IMG/VR virus record: IMGVR_UViG_3300013131_000168
Coordinates: 1 to 30,556 of that record
Direction: 5' to 3' (one strand)
Length of the DNA stretch: 30,556 nucleotides
DNA from: a virus
The notes beneath the pieces were generated by a model, which ran no database searches, had not been told where the DNA came from, and worked only from the letters and a program-made list of their open reading frames with translations. Of the stretch, positions 1-4,656 are shown piece by piece; position 1 is the stretch's first letter, and each line of letters opens with the position of its first letter. The translations under genes and the position numbers were made by a program.

Positions 1-14
1 TTGTGCTTGTTTTT

Positions 15-92
15 GCTCTCATCGTCTATTGGTTTGAGGACGCTGCCCTTTCAAGGCAGAAAGCGTGGGTTCGAATCCCCGTGGGAGCGCCA
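15..92 (+). tRNA. tRNA-Glu(UUC)
   Basis: Full cloverleaf. Acceptor GCTCTCA pairs with TGGGAGC (one G-U), anticodon TTC lies in a CTGCC/GGCAG arm, the T-loop is TTCGAAT, and CCA is encoded at 90-92. The CCA is also the first part of the inverted-repeat hairpin 90-156, so 3' processing and that hairpin are physically linked. Confidence 0.95.
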
Positions 93-156
93 TATTGAAG
101 TGCATTGCCGAACAGACAAATGGTGATGAACCGATGAGTAGTGCATTTCAATATGG
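90..156 (+). repeat. Inverted-repeat hairpin A (CATATT family)
   Basis: A 15-bp stem: CCATATTGAAGTGCA (90-104) against TGCATTTCAATATGG (142-156), with one G-U pair and a 37-nt loop. It starts on the CCA end of tRNA-Glu. The stem is nearly the same as in hairpins B (338-435) and C (588-656), and the differences between copies are compensatory. I see no protein or known RNA family in the loop. A structured spacer or processing element is the simplest reading. Confidence 0.8.
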
Positions 157-203
157 TGAGAGAGTAATTAACTCTTAGCATAGTCGGAAGTCATGACTCC
201 GGC

Positions 204-334
204 GATCCGTGGTAGTGTAATGGTGAACACGCAGAGAGGCGTGGGTTCGAGTCCCACCTGCTTCGCAAGGGGCAGTAGCTTAGAGGTTAGAGTGCAGCGA
301 AATGAGGGTTTCGAAATCCCTCCCACAATGGATC
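204..334 (+). ncRNA. Double tRNA-elbow RNA without anticodon arms
   Basis: Seen in the sequence: an outer stem, GATCC+GTGG (204-212) with CCAC+GGATC (323-326, 330-334; AAT bulge), is followed by TA and a D-arm (GTGT/ACAC, 215-230, loop with GG). After ten bases comes a T-arm (GTGGG TTCGAGT CCCAC, 241-257), joined directly to an inner stem CTGCTTC/GGGGCAG (258-275) capped by the tetraloop GCAA. Then come TA, a second D-arm (278-293), ten bases, and a second T-arm (GAGGG/CCCTC, 304-322, core loop TTCGAAA) that joins the outer stem. Both stems have the tRNA linkages acceptor-TA-D-arm and T-arm-acceptor, but no anticodon arm is present. Two small hairpins precede it (161-175 and 185-201). It could be a degenerate pair of tRNAs, but acceptor pairing fits only the interleaved fold. 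Confidence 0.65.
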
Positions 335-337
335 AAT

Positions 338-435
338 CATATTGAAGCACATTCCTGCCGTATTGGTCTACGGTTCGAAAAGCGTTAGGACCTAGAGTAA
401 CCGTCTAGGGAGTTTGATGAGTGTGTTTCAATATG
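338..435 (+). repeat. Inverted-repeat hairpin B (CATATT family)
   Basis: Stem CATATTGAAGCACA (338-351) against TGTGTTTCAATATG (422-435), 14 bp with one G-U. The 70-nt interior has its own small stems, for example CCTAGA/TCTAGG around 400-417. Compared with hairpin A, the inner pairs change from T-A and G-C to C-G and A-T, which keeps the helix. Confidence 0.8.
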
Positions 436-440
436 GTAGA

Positions 441-589
441 TGGTCGTTGTTAAAAATGGGTACTCAGAATATCCGTTCTGTAAAGGTGCAAATCCTGAAA
501 GTATAGTTGGGCGAGAAGGCCAGGAAATCCGAGGAGATCAACCAAGGGCTATATGCGTAGAGCACAGTAAAAAGAACATTGACCAGCCA
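441..589 (+). ncRNA. Unidentified structured RNA ending in GCCA
   Basis: TGGTCGTTGTT (441-451) pairs with AACATTGACCA (575-585) over 11 positions with one mismatch. The 3' strand is followed by G and CCA, like a tRNA acceptor end with a discriminator base. The interior holds a CAGAA/TTCTG hairpin near 465-480 and a GTTG/CAAC-closed domain near 506-542. No T-arm or anticodon arm is visible, so it is not a normal tRNA. An open frame of 120 codons (440-802) crosses it but continues through hairpin C and tRNA-Ala and is unlikely to be coding. Confidence 0.4.
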
Positions 590-656
590 TATTCAAGTAC
601 ACTTTATCAGGACAGTATTGTTCAGCGGTTTAGAGCCGTAAGTGTATTTCAATATG
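588..656 (+). repeat. Inverted-repeat hairpin C (CATATT family)
   Basis: CATATTCAAGTACACTT (588-604) against AAGTGTATTTCAATATG (640-656): 17 positions with one G-U and one C-C mismatch. It starts on the CCA end of the RNA at 441-589 and stops six bases before tRNA-Ala. Confidence 0.75.
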
Positions 657-662
657 GTAATT

Positions 663-737
663 GGGGGTTTAGTGATAACGGTAGCACAGGGGCTTTGCAA
701 GTCTTTAGTAGGAGTTCGATTCTCCTAGCCTCCACCA
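663..737 (+). tRNA. tRNA-Ala(UGC)
   Basis: Acceptor GGGGGTT/AGCCTCC has the G3-U70 alanine identity pair. Anticodon TGC is at 696-698, the T-loop is TTCGATT and CCA is encoded. The anticodon stem has several G-U pairs. Confidence 0.93.
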
Positions 738-849
738 AGTTTTTACTAGTGGTGAATTCATTGGCTATAGTGTGTAGGCATAAGATTTTGGTCCTTTCTT
801 AATGCTGAAACTACCTGGAGATTGCGACCAGGCACCACTAGTAAGAATT
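738..849 (+). repeat. Inverted-repeat hairpin D between tRNA-Ala and tRNA-Asp
   Basis: A 15-bp stem, 740-754 with 833-847 (core TTACTAGTGGTG/CACCACTAGTAA, one G-U). The loop contains CCTGG/CCAGG and a bulged GCATAAG/CTTAATGC stem. It begins right after the Ala CCA and ends within a few bases of the Asp 5' end. Its stem sequence is unrelated to hairpins A-C, but its placement is the same. Confidence 0.75.
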
Positions 850-850
850 T

Positions 851-925
851 GGTCTGTTAGTATATCGGCGAGTATAGCGCCCTGTCACGGCGCAGGAACG
901 GGTTCGAATCCCGTACAGACCGCCA
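851..925 (+). tRNA. tRNA-Asp(GUC)
   Basis: Acceptor GGTCTGT/ACAGACC, anticodon GTC at 884-886, T-loop TTCGAAT, discriminator G and encoded CCA. Confidence 0.95.
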
Positions 926-929
926 AGTT

Positions 930-1053
930 CCATTTGATATGTTGATTGTAAGCCATGGGCCCGATCATGCCTGAGTAACTATGTATATAATTGCGGTAAT
1001 TCTAGACTATTCCGCATGAGCATAGCAAATAGTGCAATCAACATATCAAATGG
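930..1053 (+). repeat. Inverted-repeat hairpin E between tRNA-Asp and tRNA-Tyr
   Basis: A perfect 19-bp stem, CCATTTGATATGTTGATTG (930-948) with 1035-1053. The last two bases of the stem are the first two bases of the tRNA-Tyr acceptor, so the hairpin and the mature tRNA cannot both form fully. The loop of about 86 nt has a GCGG/CCGC stem. Confidence 0.85.
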
Positions 1054-1139
1054 GTGCTGTTCCCTACGGCGGACTGTAAATCCGTTGCCATAATATGTAG
1101 GGTGGTGGCAGTTAGGTTCGATTCCTTCAGTACCCACCA
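1052..1139 (+). tRNA. tRNA-Tyr(GUA)
   Basis: Acceptor GGGTGCT/AGTACCC, anticodon GTA at 1076-1078, and a long variable arm as expected for bacterial Tyr. CCA is encoded. Confidence 0.93.
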
Positions 1140-1146
1140 AAATTTA

Positions 1147-1239
1147 GGAAGAGTTAGCCGAGTCGGTCTAGCGGCAGCAGTCTTGAAAACTGAGGGCTCA
1201 GAAATGGGTGTGTGAGTTCGAGTCTCACCTCTTCCGCCA
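1147..1239 (+). tRNA. tRNA-Ser(UGA)
   Basis: Acceptor GGAAGAG/CTCTTCC, anticodon TGA at 1184-1186, long variable arm (class II), discriminator G, CCA encoded. It is the only clear serine tRNA here. Confidence 0.94.
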
Positions 1240-1246
1240 AGTATAG

Positions 1247-1323
1247 CTCGGTGTAGTTCCAATTGGTAGAACGGTGGTCTCCAAAACCATATGTTGGCGG
1301 TTCGAATCCGTCCACCGAGGCCA
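1247..1323 (+). tRNA. tRNA-Trp(CCA)
   Basis: Acceptor CTCGGTG/CACCGAG, anticodon CCA at 1281-1283, discriminator G, 3' CCA encoded. Confidence 0.93.
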
Positions 1324-1329
1324 AACTAT

Positions 1330-1407
1330 TGGGGGTTAGCTTAGTCAGGTCTAAAGCACTAGTCTTTGAAATTAGGATCACTGGTTCGAATCCAGTACCC
1401 CTTGCCA
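1330..1407 (+). tRNA. tRNA-Gln(UUG)
   Basis: Anticodon TTG at 1366-1368 in a CTAGT/ATTAG arm. The acceptor TGGGGGT/ACCCCTT begins with an open U1-U72, in keeping with the weak first pair of glutamine tRNAs. Discriminator G, CCA encoded. Confidence 0.9.
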
Positions 1408-1412
1408 GTCAT

Positions 1413-1488
1413 GCTCCCATAGTGTGCAATGGTAACACACTGCCATGGTAAGGCAGAGACGATGGTTCGAATCCATCTAGGAGCACCA
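1413..1488 (+). tRNA. tRNA-Thr(GGU)
   Basis: Anticodon GGT at 1447-1449 in a CTGCC/GGCAG arm. Acceptor GCTCCCA/TAGGAGC has one C-A mismatch. CCA encoded. Confidence 0.93.
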
Positions 1489-1494
1489 ATCAAT

Positions 1495-1570
1495 GGTGGT
1501 TGTAGCACAATGGTAGTGCCACGGTTTGTGAGACCGCAAAGTGTGAGTTCGAATCTCATCAACCACCCCA
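1495..1570 (+). tRNA. tRNA-His(GUG)
   Basis: Anticodon GTG at 1528-1530. It has the histidine signature: an extra 5' G at 1495 facing discriminator C73 (1567). Acceptor GTGGTTG/CAACCAC, CCA encoded. Confidence 0.94.
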
Positions 1571-1575
1571 ATTAT

Positions 1576-1649
1576 GCCTTCGTCGGTTAGTGGTAAACCA
1601 ACGGTTTTGTAATCCGTGACTGTCTGTTCGATTCAGACCGAAGGCACCA
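1576..1649 (+). tRNA. tRNA-Thr(UGU)
   Basis: Acceptor GCCTTCG/CGAAGGC, anticodon TGT at 1608-1610 in an ACGGT/TCCGT arm, CCA encoded. Confidence 0.94.
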
Positions 1650-1655
1650 AATTAT

Positions 1656-1730
1656 ACCACTGTCGTTCAACGGATAGGACATAGGTCTTCTAAACCTAGA
1701 ATGAGGGTTCGATTCCTTCCGGTGGTGCCA
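1656..1730 (+). tRNA. tRNA-Arg(UCU)
   Basis: Acceptor ACCACTG/CGGTGGT, anticodon TCT at 1689-1691 in a TAGGT/ACCTA arm, discriminator G, CCA encoded. It reads AGA/AGG, codons favoured by AT-rich phages. Confidence 0.94.
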
Positions 1731-1736
1731 TGTAAT

Positions 1737-1813
1737 GCCCGGATGATGGAAATGGTATACATATTGGACTTAAAATTCAAGTTCTGCGGGTTCAAGTCCC
1801 GCTCCGGGTACCA
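1737..1813 (+). tRNA. tRNA-Leu(UAA), short variable region
   Basis: Anticodon TAA in a TTGGA/TTCAA arm (1770-1786). Acceptor GCCCGGA/TCCGGGT and the T-arm closely resemble ordinary bacterial tRNA-Leu(UAA). The variable region is only GTTCT instead of the long class II arm, giving 77 nt instead of about 87. Confidence 0.9.
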
Positions 1814-1814
1814 A

Positions 1815-1890
1815 GCCGAGTTAGCTCAGAGGTACGAGCGTCTGCCTTACAAGCAGAGGGTCAGTGGTTCGATCCCACTACTCGGTACCA
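1815..1890 (+). tRNA. tRNA-Val(UAC)
   Basis: Acceptor GCCGAGT/ACTCGGT, anticodon TAC at 1848-1850, standard D- and T-arms, CCA encoded. It lies one base after the preceding tRNA. Confidence 0.95.
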
Positions 1891-1896
1891 TATTTT

Positions 1897-1972
1897 CCGC
1901 CATTAGCTCAGTGAACAGAGCATAACGCTACGGACGTTAGGGTCGGGGGTTTGAATCCTTCATGGCGGGCCA
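1897..1972 (+). tRNA. tRNA-Arg(ACG)
   Basis: Acceptor CCGCCAT/ATGGCGG, anticodon ACG at 1930-1932 in a TAACG/CGTTA arm. A34 is presumably deaminated to inosine by host TadA. Discriminator G, CCA encoded. Confidence 0.93.
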
Positions 1973-1978
1973 AACAAT

Positions 1979-2052
1979 GCGGGTATAACTTAGTGGTAAA
2001 GTAACTGGCTTTTAACCAGTAAATCAGAGTTCGATTCTCTGTGCCCGTACCA
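1979..2052 (+). tRNA. tRNA-Lys(UUU)
   Basis: Acceptor GCGGGTA/TGCCCGT, anticodon TTT at 2011-2013 in an ACTGG/CCAGT arm, CCA encoded. Confidence 0.94.
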
Positions 2053-2057
2053 GTATT

Positions 2058-2136
2058 GCCCCCTTAGCTCATGGTTGGTTAGAGCAGCAAACTCATAATT
2101 TGAAGGTGCGTGGTTCGACTCCACGAGGGGGCACCA
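2058..2136 (+). tRNA. tRNA with CAU anticodon (elongator Met or Ile2)
   Basis: Acceptor GCCCCCT/AGGGGGC starts with a strong G1-C72 pair, so it is not an initiator. Anticodon CAT is at 2094-2096. The acceptor resembles bacterial tRNA-Ile2 (lysidine-modified) as much as elongator Met, and sequence alone does not decide. Confidence 0.92.
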
Positions 2137-2140
2137 AAAA

Positions 2141-2217
2141 GCCCGTGTGGTGCAATTGGTAGACACGCTTGACTTAGGATCAAGATGTTGAGGGTTCGAA
2201 TCCTTCTACGGGCACCA
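2141..2217 (+). tRNA. tRNA-Leu(UAG), short variable region
   Basis: Anticodon TAG at 2175-2177 in a CTTGA/TCAAG arm. Acceptor GCCCGTG/TACGGGC, CCA encoded. As in tRNA-Leu(UAA), the variable region is about five bases and the gene is 77 nt, so both leucine tRNAs are class I in shape. Confidence 0.9.
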
Positions 2218-2230
2218 GTATAAAGTTTAT

Positions 2231-2301
2231 TGCGGTGAGTCAGGTGAGAAGAGGGTCTCATAAGCCTTTCTTAGGTGGTTCGAATCCACCCGCCGCAACC
2301 A
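2231..2301 (+). tRNA. tRNA-Met-like (CAU) with reduced D-arm
   Basis: Acceptor TGCGGTG/CGCCGCA, anticodon CAT at 2259-2261, T-arm GGTGG TTCGAAT CCACC, CCA encoded. Only 14 bases (2238-2251) lie between acceptor and anticodon stem and no D-stem can be drawn. The 3' end resembles initiator tRNA, but U1-A72 is paired. It may be an altered initiator or elongator Met. Confidence 0.75.
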
Positions 2302-2306
2302 GAAAT

Positions 2307-2383
2307 GCGGGTATGGTGTTTAACGGTTAGCATGTCAGTCTTCCAAACTGAAGGTCCGAGTTCAAATCTCGGTGCCCGCTCCA
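2307..2383 (+). tRNA. tRNA-Gly(UCC)
   Basis: Acceptor GCGGGTA/TGCCCGC, anticodon TCC at 2342-2344, discriminator U, CCA encoded. Confidence 0.94.
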
Positions 2384-2389
2384 ATCAAT

Positions 2390-2467
2390 GTGTCGGTGGC
2401 AGAGTGGTCCAATGCAAGAGTCTGCAAAATTCTAAAGCCGCCAGTTCGAATCTGGCCCGACACTCCA
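2390..2467 (+). tRNA. tRNA-Cys(GCA)
   Basis: Acceptor GTGTCGG/CCGACAC, anticodon GCA at 2424-2426 in an AGAGT/ATTCT arm. U73, the cysteine identity base, is present. CCA encoded. Confidence 0.93.
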
Positions 2468-2471
2468 TTAT

Positions 2472-2546
2472 ACCAGATTAGCTCAGAGGTAGAGCAAACG
2501 ACCGATAATCGTTTGGTCAGTGGTTCGATCCCACTATCTGGTACCA
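2472..2546 (+). tRNA. tRNA-Ile(GAU), C at position 33
   Basis: Acceptor ACCAGAT/ATCTGGT, anticodon GAT at 2504-2506 in an AACGA/TCGTT arm. The loop reads CCGATAA, so the almost universal U33 is replaced by C. CCA encoded. Confidence 0.9.
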
Positions 2547-2551
2547 TATAT

Positions 2552-2627
2552 TGACCGAAACGCACAAAGGTGTGCGGCCGGACTGTTAATCCGTGTGAGT
2601 CAGGTTCGATCCCTGATCGGTCAGCCA
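2552..2627 (+). tRNA. tRNA-Asn(GUU)
   Basis: Acceptor TGACCGA/TCGGTCA, anticodon GTT at 2585-2587, D-stem GCAC/GTGC with a small loop, discriminator G, CCA encoded. Confidence 0.93.
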
Positions 2628-2938
2628 GAATCCCCGGCCCTACGCCGGTTAGCCAGTAGGCGTCTTATATGTGCGTGAACCATATTAGGTGCTATCATAC
2701 CTACCTCCCTCCGGGCCATTCATCCGGCAGGGTAAAATGTATGTGTAGGTCTTACCAGCCTAGAATAGGTACGGACAGGGCAACAACTCAAATCGGGGCT
2801 TATGGGAATAAGTAGCCGATACCATAACACGTGGCCATCAGCGTGTATAAAGGCGGCGAGTCTTAAACGAAGTCGGTGGCGGGATAGGTAGAACAGTTAC
2901 TCCGAAAGTGTAACGCCGGATTTTGTAACCGGCAACCA
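2628..2938 (+). ncRNA. Unidentified structured non-coding segment
   Basis: About 310 bases with no plausible gene but many local helices: CCGGC/GCCGG (near 2636-2650), CCGG/CCGG within CCCT/AGGG (near 2709-2733), ATCGG/CCGAT enclosing CTTAT/ATAAG (2793-2822), ACACG/CGTGT and GTTAC/GTAAC. GCCGGTT (2644-2650) can pair with AACCGGC (2927-2933), which is followed by AACCA, giving an acceptor-like closure. CCA at 2936-2938 leads directly into the next hairpin. No known family was recognised. Confidence 0.35.
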
Positions 2939-3028
2939 TATTAGAGCACCGAGTGAGACGGTATTGGTGTGCTGGAACCCTGCGAAGGGTATCTCTATTC
3001 TGGTTCGAATCCAGAGTGCTCTAATATG
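2937..3028 (+). ncRNA. tRNA-like element in a CATATT-type hairpin (F)
   Basis: A perfect 13-bp stem joins CATATTAGAGCAC (2937-2949) to GTGCTCTAATATG (3016-3028). Inside it, a canonical T-arm (TCTGG TTCGAAT CCAGA, 2999-3015) runs directly into the acceptor strand GTGCTCT. A CCG/CGG D-like arm and a CCCT GCGA AGGG hairpin follow the 5' strand. No convincing anticodon arm and no CCA are present. It links tRNAs to the CATATT hairpins A-C. A decayed class II tRNA (Ser-like) is an alternative. Confidence 0.5.
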
Positions 3029-3034
3029 ATTAAC

Positions 3035-3110
3035 GCCGACTAAGCTAATCTAGTGAAAGCGCTGGTCTGAAGAACCAGATAGCCTGGAGCGTAACCAGGA
3101 GTCGGCACCA
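3035..3110 (+). tRNA. tRNA-Phe(GAA), non-canonical elbow
   Basis: Acceptor GCCGACT/AGTCGGC, anticodon GAA at 3069-3071 in a CTGGT/ACCAG arm, CCA encoded. The T-loop is AGCGTAA instead of TTCRANN, and the D-loop has no GG pair, so the usual D-loop/T-loop contacts are missing from both sides. Confidence 0.85.
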
Positions 3111-3120
3111 AGGATTTATT

Positions 3121-3246
3121 ATGAACAAATACTTTATATTTTTCAACAATCTATATACAAGCACAAAGTTTACTCTTATGGAACTTTTGTTTATTGTTTG
3201 CCTGGTTTCATATGTTTTTTATAGTATAATTAACTCGGTGTGGTGA
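3121..3246 (+). CDS. Small membrane protein (41 aa)
   Basis: An ATG six bases after AAGGA opens a 41-codon frame. It encodes one hydrophobic helix (residues about 19-38, LMELLFIVCLVSYVFYSII) and ends inside tRNA-Pro. The frame lies in a 120-base gap between tRNAs with much lower GC than the array. The ribosome-binding site and membrane segment favour a real gene, but the overlap with tRNA-Pro and the short length are against it. Function unknown. Confidence 0.35.
   Translation: MNKYFIFFNNLYTSTKFTLMELLFIVCLVSYVFYSIINSVW
3225..3230 (+). promoter_or_regulatory. Possible -10 box before tRNA-Pro
   Basis: A perfect TATAAT ends three bases before tRNA-Pro, in AT-rich DNA. No good -35 hexamer sits at 16-18 bases. 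If active, it would transcribe tRNA-Pro and the genes after it apart from the main array. Confidence 0.35.
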
Positions 3247-3307
3247 AATGGTATCATTCGTGCTTTGGGAGCATGAGGCGCAAGTTCGATTCTTGCCACC
3301 GAGACCA
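3234..3307 (+). tRNA. tRNA-Pro(UGG)
   Basis: Acceptor CTCGGTG/CACCGAG, anticodon TGG at 3266-3268 in a CGTGC/GCATG arm, discriminator A, CCA encoded. It stands apart from the main array. Confidence 0.94.
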
Positions 3308-3326
3308 AATATATAAGGATGCTATC

Positions 3327-3794
3327 ATGCGTAAGATAGATTTACAGGAAGTCAAACAGTTTATTCAAGCACAAAGCCCTGAAACTAAAATCTATCTTGG
3401 GTGTGATTCAGAAAGATTTAAGATTGATAAAGTTTGGTATGCAGATTATATAACAGCAATTGTAGTTCATATTGACGGAAAGCATGGATGTAAAATTTTT
3501 GGTGGTGTTGAACGTGAAAGAGATTATGACCAAAAACAAAATCGTCCTAGATACCGTTTAATGAATGAAGTTTACAAAGTGAGTCAATTGTATTTGGATT
3601 TGGTTGATGTATTGGAAGACCGTTTAGTTGAAGTTCATTTGGATATTAACCCCGATGAAATGCACGGTTCATCTTGTGTTATCAACGAAGCTATTGGTTA
3701 CATTCGTGGAACCTGTAATGTGATTCCTTTGGTTAAACCTCAAGCATTTGCGGCTTCATATGCAGCTGATCGGTTTAAGTCTATTGCAGCTTAA
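3327..3794 (+). CDS. YkuK-type RNase H-fold protein
   Basis: A 155-residue protein starting at ATG 3327, eight bases after AAGGA. An earlier in-frame start would lie inside tRNA-Pro. Near the N-terminus YLGCDSE (D27) and later VHLDINP resemble the acidic motifs of the YkuK/DUF458 group, which is predicted to have an RNase H-like fold. The exact substrate of that family is not known to me. The gene sits between tRNA-Pro and tRNA-Gly, so a role in RNA metabolism would fit, but that is inference from position. Confidence 0.7.
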   Translation: MRKIDLQEVKQFIQAQSPETKIYLGCDSERFKIDKVWYADYITAIVVHIDGKHGCKIFGGVERERDYDQKQNRPRYRLMNEVYKVSQLYLDLVDVLEDRLVEVHLDINPDEMHGSSCVINEAIGYIRGTCNVIPLVKPQAFAASYAADRFKSIAA

Positions 3795-3797
3795 TTA

Positions 3798-3873
3798 GCG
3801 GGTGTGGTGCTAACGGTTAACACACGACCTTGCCAAGGTTGAGTTGAGGGTTCGATTCCCTCTACCCGCTCCA
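3798..3873 (+). tRNA. tRNA-Gly(GCC)
   Basis: Acceptor GCGGGTG/TACCCGC, anticodon GCC at 3832-3834 in a CGACC/GGTTG arm, discriminator U, CCA encoded. It begins three bases after the stop codon of the YkuK-type gene. Confidence 0.94.
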
Positions 3874-3885
3874 CTGGAGTTTAAT

Positions 3886-4656
3886 ATGAATATACTTGTT
3901 ACTGGTCATAGAGGATTTATAGGTTCAAATCTGTTTAAGGCTCTATCAAAAGACCATAGTGTTTCTGGTTTTGATTGGGTAGAAGGTGGATTTTTTCCTG
4001 ACATTTCTAATTTTGATTGGGTCATTCATTTAGGCGCAATAAGTGCTACCACTGAAAGTGACGTTGAAAAGATCATGAAGCGTAACTATGATTTTTCAGT
4101 TAAACTTTTTGATGCTTGTTTTGATTACCAAGTTAATTTACAATATGCTTCATCGGCACAATTGTATGGTCTTGGTACAAATTTTAAAGAAGATGCTCCG
4201 CCAGATCCAAGGTCACCATATGCTTGGACGAAATATCTCTTTGAGCGATATGTTAAACAAAATGATCCGCCACATATAACCGTCCAAGGTTTCCGTTACT
4301 TCAATGTATATGGTCCTGGTGAAGAACACAAAGGTAATCAAGCCAGTCCGTTTACTAAATTTAAAAAACAAAAAGAAGAACGTGGTTACATTGAAGTATT
4401 TGCGCCGGCCGGAAAATACAAGCGTGATTTCATCCATGTGGATGATGTAGTTAATTACCATTTACAATTTTTAAACGTTAAACAAAATGGCGTTTGGAAT
4501 ATAGGCTCAGGCAAACCAAGAAGTTTTCTGGAAATAGCACAAGAAATTGGTGGCGAAATACGAGAAGTGCCAGTGCCAGAGAACATCAGACCTTGGTATC
4601 AGGAATGGACTTGCGCTGATATGACCAAAACGAAAACTACTTTAGGTCTCCTATGA
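3886..4656 (+). CDS. HldD-like nucleotide-sugar epimerase
   Basis: A 256-residue extended short-chain dehydrogenase. It has the NAD-binding motif TGHRGFIG (G7, G10, G13), an active-site YAWTK (Y112, K116) and SS at 89-90. HLGAISATTE and FRYFNVYGPGEEHKG match the signatures of ADP-glyceromanno-heptose 6-epimerase, which makes a lipopolysaccharide core sugar precursor. Bacterial HldD is about 310 residues, so this copy is shorter. The ATG at 3886 follows TGGAG; an upstream start would lie in tRNA-Gly. The next gene overlaps its stop (ATGA). A role in changing host LPS during infection is inference. Confidence 0.8.
   Translation: MNILVTGHRGFIGSNLFKALSKDHSVSGFDWVEGGFFPDISNFDWVIHLGAISATTESDVEKIMKRNYDFSVKLFDACFDYQVNLQYASSAQLYGLGTNFKEDAPPDPRSPYAWTKYLFERYVKQNDPPHITVQGFRYFNVYGPGEEHKGNQASPFTKFKKQKEERGYIEVFAPAGKYKRDFIHVDDVVNYHLQFLNVKQNGVWNIGSGKPRSFLEIAQEIGGEIREVPVPENIRPWYQEWTCADMTKTKTTLGLL

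Noticed and set aside
441-589. Second tmRNA
   Set aside because: No TTCGACA start, no tag frame and no T-arm.
440-802. Open frame of 120 codons in the tRNA array
   Set aside because: It runs through hairpin C and all of tRNA-Ala, has unusual composition and no ribosome site. Structure explains the region better.
90-1053. CRISPR array
   Set aside because: The repeats are inverted pairs around tRNAs with unequal spacing and loops, not evenly spaced direct repeats.
1038-2565. Several open frames of 60-75 codons on both strands across the tRNAs
   Set aside because: They coincide with conserved tRNA genes, repeat T-loop sequence in translation, and have no ribosome sites.
2628-2938. RNase P RNA, 6S RNA or a group I intron
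   Set aside because: I found none of the conserved RNase P core motifs, no long single rod as in 6S RNA, and no P-Q-R-S core or tRNA anticodon split as in group I introns.
2937-3028. Ordinary tRNA-Ser(GCU)
   Set aside because: A GCT triplet is present, but the anticodon stem is only three pairs, the discriminator is A and CCA is missing.
3240-3326. Earlier start for the YkuK-type gene
   Set aside because: It would lie within tRNA-Pro. ATG 3327 has a good ribosome site.
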